64,000 bases of DNA from Methylobacterium cerastii (GTDB taxonomy: Bacteria > Pseudomonadota > Alphaproteobacteria > Rhizobiales > Beijerinckiaceae). The stretch covers positions 1-64,000 of the forward strand of contig NZ_BPQG01000069.1 of NCBI RefSeq assembly GCF_022179125.1, written 5' to 3'. This document shows positions 58,844 to 64,000 of the stretch, in pieces (the first letter of the stretch is position 1; each line of letters opens with the position of its first letter). The notes beneath the pieces are model-generated. The model saw only the letters and a program-made list of their open reading frames with translations, had not been told where the DNA came from and searched no databases. A program made the translations under genes and the position numbers.

Positions 58844-59533
58844 TCAGGGCAGGCGCCATTCGATCGGCGCCAGTCCGCGCTCGGCGAGCCAGGCGTTGGC
58901 GCGTCCGAACGGGGCCGAGCCCGGGAAGTCGCGGGCGCGGTTCAGCGGCGATGGGTGCCCGCTCTCGAACACGCCGTGGCGGTCGCGGTCGACCAGCGCG
59001 GCGCGCGCCCGCGCCTGCGCCCCCCAGAGCAGGAACGCGGCGGGCGTCGCGCGGGCCGACACCGCCGCGACCGCCTCGTCGGCGAGCGCCGCCCAGCCGT
59101 AGCGGAGATGCGCGCCGGCTTGGCCGGCCTCGACGGTGAGGGCGCTGTTCAGGAGCAGAACGCCCTGCCGCGCCCAAGGCGTGAGGTCGCCACGCGTCGC
59201 CTTGTCCGGCTCGACCTCGGCGAGGATCACCTTGAGCGAGGCCGGCAGGCGGCGCGCGCCGACATAGGAGAAGGCGAGGCCGTTGGCGTCCCCCGGCGTC
59301 GGGTAAGGGTCCTGCCCGAGGATCACGACCTTCACCTCGGGGAGCGGCGTCAGCGCCAGGGCGGCGAAGATGTTTTGGGGCGCCGGCAGCACCTCCGCGC
59401 CCGCCGCGATGCGTTCGTCGACGCGCGCCGCGACCGCGTCCGCCGCGCCGCCGGCGAAGAACGGCAGAGCGAGCCACGGGGAACCGCTCGCCCGGAAGTC
59501 GGCGAGGGCTGCGGAGGCGGAAAGCTTCGTCAT
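58844..59533 (-). CDS. ung: Uracil-DNA glycosylase-like protein (family 1)
   Basis: A 229-residue base-excision enzyme. The catalytic Asp75 is in VVILGQDPYPTPGDANGLAFS, quoted here as GQDPYPTPGDANGLAFS. The second motif is HPSPLN. Classical Ung has GQDPYHGPGQAHGLCFS, so this is a divergent member. Length is normal for family 1. ATG 59533 overlaps the stop of the metallophosphatase gene by four bases. Confidence 0.9.
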   Translation of the reverse strand: MTKLSASAALADFRASGSPWLALPFFAGGAADAVAARVDERIAAGAEVLPAPQNIFAALALTPLPEVKVVILGQDPYPTPGDANGLAFSYVGARRLPASLKVILAEVEPDKATRGDLTPWARQGVLLLNSALTVEAGQAGAHLRYGWAALADEAVAAVSARATPAAFLLWGAQARARAALVDRDRHGVFESGHPSPLNRARDFPGSAPFGRANAWLAERGLAPIEWRLP

Positions 59534-61053
59534 CGACCGACCAGGATGCGCTCGCCTTCGCGCACGGCGATCGGCGCGTGGCGGGCGACATAGTCGATCA
59601 CCGCGTTGGCGACGAGCCCGCCATCGGTCGCGCCGACCAACGTCCGCCCTTGCGCCAGCATGCCGTAGCCGTTGCCGCCTTCGTACAGGAAGTTGTTGGA
59701 CGCGACCCGGTAGAAGCGGGCCTCGTCGAGGGGCGCGCCGCCGACCTGCACCGACACGATCCTGGCGCCGGCCGGCGCGTCGGGGTCGACCCGCACGGTC
59801 AGCCCCGAGACCTGCACGAAGCGACCGGCCGGGCGGCCGAACTCGCCGAGACCGGTCTCCAGCAGGGCGCGGACCTGCGCGCCGGTGATCGCCACCGAAA
59901 CGATGGTGTTGCCGAAGGGAAGCTCGGTGAGGATGTCGCGCCGCGTCAGCACGGTCCCGGCCGGGTAGAGCCGGTTGCCGCGGATGCCGCCGCCGTTCAT
60001 CACCGCGACGTCGGCCTGCGTCGCCTCGCGCAGCGCGTCGGCGACGAGGTTGCCGAAGCTCGCCTCGCGGGCGCGCACCGCGGCGATCCGGCTGTCCAGC
60101 GGGCGCGCCGTCTCGCCGACGGGCACGTCGAGCCGGCGCGACAGGTCGGCTTCCAGCCGCCGGACCAACGCCAGGGTCTCGGGATCGGGCACGACGTAGC
60201 TCGAATCGTGGATGCGGAAGCTCGGCCGCCAGGAAACGGCGCGCGTCTCTCCCTGGACCGAGATCGTCGCAAAAAGGTCGATGGCGGTGACGTAGTGCGC
60301 GTCGCTGCTCGACTCCGCCAGCACGCGGCGGCCGTCGTAATGCACCACGAGGTCGTGGTCGTGCCCGGACAGCACGATGTCGGCATAGCCCGCCTCCAGC
60401 ATCGCCAGATCGGTCGGACGCGCCGTATGGGTCACCGCGACGACGAGGTCCGCCCCTTCGGAGCGCAGCGCCTTCTCCTGCTCGGCGAGGGTCGCGAGTT
60501 CGGGGCCGAAGCGCAGGTCGCCGCTCTGGGACTTCTCCGGCGTCGATGCCAAAGCGATGCCGACGATCCCGACGCGCACGCCGCCCAGCGTCAGGATCGT
60601 GCGGTCGCGGATCCCCGGGATCGCGCCGCCCGCCCCGTCGCGGAGGTTTGCGGCAAAGCACGGAAAGGCGGCGGCGCGCATGCGCTCGAGGAAGGTTTCC
60701 GGCCCGAAGTCGAACTCGTGGTTGCCGGGCACGAACACGTCGGGGGCCGCGATATTGAGCAGGTCGACGATGTGGCCGCCCTTGTCGGAGCCGGACATCA
60801 GCGAGGGCGAGAGCGTGTCGCCGGCGTGAACGTAGAGCACGGGGACGCCCCGTGCGCGTTCGGCCTTCACGATGGCGTTGAGCCGCGCAAAGCCGCCGCG
60901 GCCGGCCACCTCGCCCATCAGGTAGACGTCGTTGACCAGGAGCAGGGTCAGCGTCGGCTCGGGCGACGCTTCGGCGGCGCGGGCTGGCGTCGCCAGCCCG
61001 GCGGCCAGGCCGGCACCGAGGCCGAAGGTCTGGCGGCGATTGGGTGGGGGCAT
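59530..61053 (-). CDS. Bifunctional metallophosphatase/5'-nucleotidase-like exported protein
   Basis: A 507-residue UshA-type enzyme. The signal is twin-arginine-like (NRRQTFGLGAGLAAGLATPARA). The metal site begins LLLVNDVYLM, where the canonical D-x-H has Tyr in place of His. FVPGNHEFDFG follows. The C-terminal nucleotide-binding domain has NGGGIRGN and TELPFGNTIVSV. It acts in the periplasm on nucleotides or sugar nucleotides. Coupling to ung is unusual but may only reflect shared expression. Confidence 0.88.
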   Translation of the reverse strand: MPPPNRRQTFGLGAGLAAGLATPARAAEASPEPTLTLLLVNDVYLMGEVAGRGGFARLNAIVKAERARGVPVLYVHAGDTLSPSLMSGSDKGGHIVDLLNIAAPDVFVPGNHEFDFGPETFLERMRAAAFPCFAANLRDGAGGAIPGIRDRTILTLGGVRVGIVGIALASTPEKSQSGDLRFGPELATLAEQEKALRSEGADLVVAVTHTARPTDLAMLEAGYADIVLSGHDHDLVVHYDGRRVLAESSSDAHYVTAIDLFATISVQGETRAVSWRPSFRIHDSSYVVPDPETLALVRRLEADLSRRLDVPVGETARPLDSRIAAVRAREASFGNLVADALREATQADVAVMNGGGIRGNRLYPAGTVLTRRDILTELPFGNTIVSVAITGAQVRALLETGLGEFGRPAGRFVQVSGLTVRVDPDAPAGARIVSVQVGGAPLDEARFYRVASNNFLYEGGNGYGMLAQGRTLVGATDGGLVANAVIDYVARHAPIAVREGERILVGR

Positions 61054-61119
61054 GGCGCGGCTCGACCGTGGCGGATGGCTTGCCCTACGCCGCGTCCCGT
61101 GACGCGCGCGCGACGCCCG

Positions 61120-62073
61120 CTATCGGTTCGAGAAGGTCTCGCGCACGGCCTTGGCGTTGCGGCGGACCATCGGCCAGATCCAGGCGCCCGACGCGAGGTA
61201 GGCCGCGGCCGGCATCGGCTTCAACTCCTCGGCGAGGCGCTGGGCGAGGCCCGGCGAGCGGATCGCGACCGGGGGCGCGTCGGTCTTGCGGTAGACCACC
61301 GTCGTGTCCTCGCGCCAGTACCCGGTATGGGGCACCAGGCCGGCGCGGCGGGCCGTGAGGTCGAAGGTGTCGCGCACGAAGCCGTGGACGTGGGCGAAGT
61401 GGAAGCGCTCGTGCGGCGGCTTGCCGGTGGCGGCCATGTTCGGCACCGCGGCGTAGAGCACGCCGTCGGGCTTGAGCCAGCGGGCCAGCCGCTCCATCAC
61501 GTCGGCCGGGTCGCGCAGGTGCTCCATCACGTGGTGGGTGGTGATCACGTCGAACGTACCAGGCTCGAACCGGTCGTCGCCCGCGTCGTCCAGCACCTCG
61601 ACGCCGTGCGTCGTGCGGGCGTAGGCGGAATAGTCGCGGCCCGGCTCGACGCCGATCGCCTCGCAGCCGCGCGCCCGGGCGGCGGCCAGGAACTCGCCGG
61701 AGCCGGAGCCGAAATCGAGCAGGCGCGCGCCCGGCACGAGCTTCGGCGCCAGCAACTCCGCCCGGAACGCGGCCTCGCGCGCCGAGCGCTTGAGGTGCAC
61801 GCGCGGCGGGCCGCCGGCGAAGGCGAGCTGGTAGTCGGCGCGGTAGGCGTGGGCGTAGTAATCCGCCAGCTCGGCTGGCGTCGGCATCGGGTCGGTGCGG
61901 ATCAGGCCGCACTCGGCGCAGGCGATCGACTTCAGCGTCTTCAGCCGGCGGTCGGTCTCGGCGACGGTGACGCTCTCGGTCGAGCCGCACAGATTGCAGG
62001 CCGTGGGCGCCCCCGTGTAGGGGTAGCCGGTGAACGGCATGAAGTGGTTCAGGAAGTAGCGGGGAGACTGCAT
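61120..62073 (-). CDS. Class I SAM-dependent methyltransferase with N-terminal zinc-ribbon-like motif
   Basis: A 317-residue enzyme. Cysteines in CNLCGS and IACAECGL form a four-Cys knuckle ahead of the SAM domain, whose motif is LLDFGSGSGEFLAAA. VITTHHVMEHLRDP is the post-I loop. The architecture is that of sugar C-methyltransferases and other natural-product enzymes with a zinc site (methyltransferase domain 13 type). It could act on a glycan, but it lies 45 kb from the oligosaccharide operon. Confidence 0.85.
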   Translation of the reverse strand: MQSPRYFLNHFMPFTGYPYTGAPTACNLCGSTESVTVAETDRRLKTLKSIACAECGLIRTDPMPTPAELADYYAHAYRADYQLAFAGGPPRVHLKRSAREAAFRAELLAPKLVPGARLLDFGSGSGEFLAAARARGCEAIGVEPGRDYSAYARTTHGVEVLDDAGDDRFEPGTFDVITTHHVMEHLRDPADVMERLARWLKPDGVLYAAVPNMAATGKPPHERFHFAHVHGFVRDTFDLTARRAGLVPHTGYWREDTTVVYRKTDAPPVAIRSPGLAQRLAEELKPMPAAAYLASGAWIWPMVRRNAKAVRETFSNR

Positions 62074-62218
62074 GTCGCGCTCTCGTCGGCCGGATCTTCG
62101 CTGGCAGGCTTCGTGCTCTAGTTAGATATCCGATCCCGCACAACCGCAGCGCCGTCGTGCGGCCGCGCGGCCCCACGAAGCCGCGCCCCCGGCGGCTCTA
62201 GGACAGGAAGCGGCCGCC

Positions 62219-63322
62219 ATGGCCGAGAACCTTACCATGAACGAACGCGTCGCACCGACATCCCTGTCGGCCGTCACCTCCGTCGAGCCGCAGCGCGCCG
62301 CCGGCTCCGGCACGCTTCCGGCCGAGCACCCCCCGGTCCGCTGGGGCCGCGTCGGCGTGCTGCTGATGAACCTCGGCACGCCGGAGGGGACCAGCTACTG
62401 GCCGATGCGCCGCTACCTGAAGGAATTCCTGTCCGATCGCCGGGTGATCGAGGTGCCGCGCCTGATCTGGTGGCCGCTGCTCAACCTGATCATCCTCACC
62501 AAGCGTCCCGGCCCGAAGGGCAAGGACTACGCGAGCGTCTGGAACAACGAGCGCGACGAAGGCCCGCTCAAGACCATCACCCGCGGCCAGGCCGAGCGGC
62601 TGCAGGCGGCGATGGGCGACAGCGTGGTGGTCGACTGGGCGATGCGCTACGGCAAGCCCGAGGTCTCCCTGCGGATCCAGGCGCTGCTCGACCAGGGCTG
62701 CGACCGCATCCTGCTGGTGCCGCTCTACCCGCAATACGCCGCCGCGACCTCGGCCACCGCCTGCGACCAGGCGTTCAAGGCGCTGATGCAGATGCGCTGG
62801 CAGCCGACCGTGCGGGTCTCGCCGCCCTACCACGACGACCCGGTCTACATCCGCGCGATGGCCGATTCGATCCGCGAGGGGCTGGCCAAGCTCGACTTCG
62901 AGCCGGAGGTGATCCTCACCTCGTTCCACGGCGTGCCGAAGAGCTACCTGCTCAAGGGCGACCCCTACCATTGCCAGTGCGTGAAGACCGGGCGGCTGAT
63001 CCGCGAGGAGCTGGGCTTCTCGACCGAGCGGATGCGGACCACCTTCCAGTCGCGCTTCGGCAACGAGGAATGGCTGAAGCCGTACACCGACGAGACCGTG
63101 CAGACCCTCGCGAAATCCGGCGTGAAGCGCATGGCGATCGTGGCGCCGGGCTTCACCGCCGACTGCCTGGAGACGCTGGAAGAACTCGACGGCGAGAACC
63201 GGCACTACTTCGAGGACAACGGCGGCGAGCGCTTCGCCTACATCCCCTGCCTCAACGACAGCGACCTCGGGATGAAGGTGATCGAGACCGTGGTGCGGCG
63301 CGAGCTTCAGGGCTGGGTCTGA
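62219..63322 (+). CDS. hemH: Ferrochelatase
   Basis: A 367-residue enzyme inserting iron into protoporphyrin IX. Family patterns: VGVLLMNLGTPEGT, RRYLKEFLSD and the catalytic His in SFHGVPKSY. The PYHCQC segment and the conserved PGFTADCLETLEE are present; the C-terminus is RRELQGW. An N-terminal extension of about 40 residues, rich in Ala and Thr, precedes the domain. ATG 62219 is near an adequate ribosome site. Confidence 0.97.
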   Translation: MAENLTMNERVAPTSLSAVTSVEPQRAAGSGTLPAEHPPVRWGRVGVLLMNLGTPEGTSYWPMRRYLKEFLSDRRVIEVPRLIWWPLLNLIILTKRPGPKGKDYASVWNNERDEGPLKTITRGQAERLQAAMGDSVVVDWAMRYGKPEVSLRIQALLDQGCDRILLVPLYPQYAAATSATACDQAFKALMQMRWQPTVRVSPPYHDDPVYIRAMADSIREGLAKLDFEPEVILTSFHGVPKSYLLKGDPYHCQCVKTGRLIREELGFSTERMRTTFQSRFGNEEWLKPYTDETVQTLAKSGVKRMAIVAPGFTADCLETLEELDGENRHYFEDNGGERFAYIPCLNDSDLGMKVIETVVRRELQGWV

Positions 63323-63478
63323 CCGCCCGGCCCGTCCGGGCATCGTGGCCGGCGTGTCGGGCCGTCAGCTCGCCCGCCATCTTGCGAAGCTTCGGCGCGC
63401 GGCTATCATCGCGCTCTCGACGCCGGGCAGCCCGGGTCCGCAAAGGTCCGGATAGCCCCGGTCCGCAAGGGTGATGAG

Positions 63479-63640
63479 ATGGCGTTCTTTATCGGTATCG
63501 CCTGTCCCTGGCTCGTGATCGCCGTGCTCGACATCCTGGCGTCAAACCGGCGCACGAACGAGCTGACCGCGCTCGGCATCCTGCCCGAGGCTCAGACCAC
63601 CACGGCGGAATCGGCCTACCTGTTCGCCGCGCCGAACTAG
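63479..63640 (+). CDS. Very small hypothetical membrane protein
   Basis: A 53-residue ORF starting MAFFIGIACPWLVIAVLDIL, one hydrophobic helix, followed by a polar tail ending YLFAAPN. The ribosome site AAGGG lies at 63468-63472. No family known. It ends seven bases before a hairpin. Confidence 0.55.
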   Translation: MAFFIGIACPWLVIAVLDILASNRRTNELTALGILPEAQTTTAESAYLFAAPN

Positions 63641-63646
63641 ACGGGG

Positions 63647-63670
63647 GCCGGTCGCGCGGACGCGACCGGC
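63647..63670. terminator. Hairpin between convergent genes
   Basis: A perfect 10-bp stem (GCCGGTCGCG at 63647-63656 with CGCGACCGGC at 63661-63670) and CGGA loop. It has no T run. It probably serves both the small membrane protein gene and the convergent parvulin gene. Confidence 0.6.
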
Positions 63671-63681
63671 GGCACCGGGCC

Positions 63682-64000
63682 TCAGGGCTTCTTCGGCTCC
63701 TCGGGGGCCGGGGTCGGCGCCGGGGCCGCGATCGGCTTGCCGTTCTCGTCGAAGCGCTCGACCTTCGCGTCCGCGCGCAGCTTCAGGATCAGGTCCTGCT
63801 GCGCCTTGCGGATCAGCGCCTGGTCGATCTGCTCCTTGAGCTCTTCGAAGGTCGGGACCGGCTTGTTGCGCTTCTCCTCGACCTTGATCACGTGCCAGCC
63901 GAACTGCGACTTCACCGGATCGGAGACCTGACCGGGCTGCAGCTTGAAGGCCGCGTCGGCGAACTCCTTCACCATCCGGTCCTTCGAGAACCAGCCGAGG
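63682..64000 (-). CDS. Peptidylprolyl isomerase, PpiC/SurA parvulin (5' end outside the window)
   Basis: The visible 106 residues are the C-terminal end of a parvulin. LGWFSKDRMVKEFADAAF and VKSQFGWHVIKVEEKR are the signature ends of the rotamase domain, followed by a Lys-rich helix and a Pro/Ala tail (APAPTPAPEEPKKP). Family members are exported folding helpers. The N-terminus with any signal peptide lies to the right of base 64000. Confidence 0.9.
   Translation of the reverse strand, partial: LGWFSKDRMVKEFADAAFKLQPGQVSDPVKSQFGWHVIKVEEKRNKPVPTFEELKEQIDQALIRKAQQDLILKLRADAKVERFDENGKPIAAPAPTPAPEEPKKP

Noticed and set aside
59578-62121. An 847-codon plus-strand frame
   Set aside because: It is antisense to the nucleotidase and methyltransferase genes and is rich in Arg, Gly and Val, without motifs.

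Overview
The window is GC-rich, densely coded chromosomal DNA from an alphaproteobacterium. The combination of divK-pleD, an EipB/DUF1849 protein, a DUF3572 protein, VapBC, the guaB/rsmB/guaA neighbourhood, formamidase and many small secreted proteins points to Rhizobiales, most probably Methylobacterium or Methylorubrum. This placement comes from gene content and codon use only; no rRNA or tRNA gene was seen.

Layout. 0.2-1.2 kb: a Crp/Fnr regulator and a coupled small protein. 1.6-16.1 kb: one minus-strand operon of twelve genes, mostly joined by 1-4 base stop/start overlaps. It encodes two sugar-nucleotide epimerases (one frameshifted), a B12-type radical SAM enzyme, four glycosyltransferases, a UDP-xylose synthase-like SDR, inositol-phosphate synthase with a coupled histidine phosphatase, a methyltransferase, a glycosidase whose barrel appears circularly permuted, and a phosphoribosyltransferase/kinase-like fusion. 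Together they look like an uncharacterised oligosaccharide or glycoconjugate pathway, and this is the most interesting part of the window. 16.2-17.8 kb: a dead IS630 transposase, two small secreted or membrane proteins and an 18-bp tandem repeat. 18.0-24.9 kb: a six-gene operon for peptide import (SBP-permease-permease-ATPase-ATPase) ending in a gamma-glutamyltransferase without a signal peptide.

25.2-30.2 kb: an SRAP (YedK/HMCES) DNA-protein crosslink protein, a His/Met-rich secreted peptide, a decayed umuC remnant coupled to a small CxxC protein, an acyltransferase and a formamidase. 30.3-41.8 kb: a fused MFS/spermidine-synthase-like gene broken by an in-frame TAG, then guaA, an esterase, rsmB, a tiny lipoprotein, a ketopantoate reductase homologue, vapBC, guaB and a DUF3313-like lipoprotein. 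42-46.3 kb: MFS, MAPEG, DoxX, Bcr/CflA and Pmp3-like membrane proteins, ending in a strong bidirectional terminator.

46.3-64 kb: an L,D-transpeptidase lipoprotein, accA coupled to a DUF1796 cysteine-peptidase-like gene, pleD and divK with divergent DUF3572, an EipB-like protein, an ABC exporter, a helix-hairpin-helix protein, DUF3016, an enoyl-CoA hydratase, a truncated acyl-CoA-synthetase-like ORF, ung coupled to a 5'-nucleotidase-like gene, a methyltransferase, hemH, and the 3' part of a parvulin gene cut by the window edge. At least four loci carry disabling lesions (13872-14980, 16314-17021, 26824-27425, 30271-32568). Base-level errors in the assembly must be excluded before calling the two otherwise intact ones pseudogenes.
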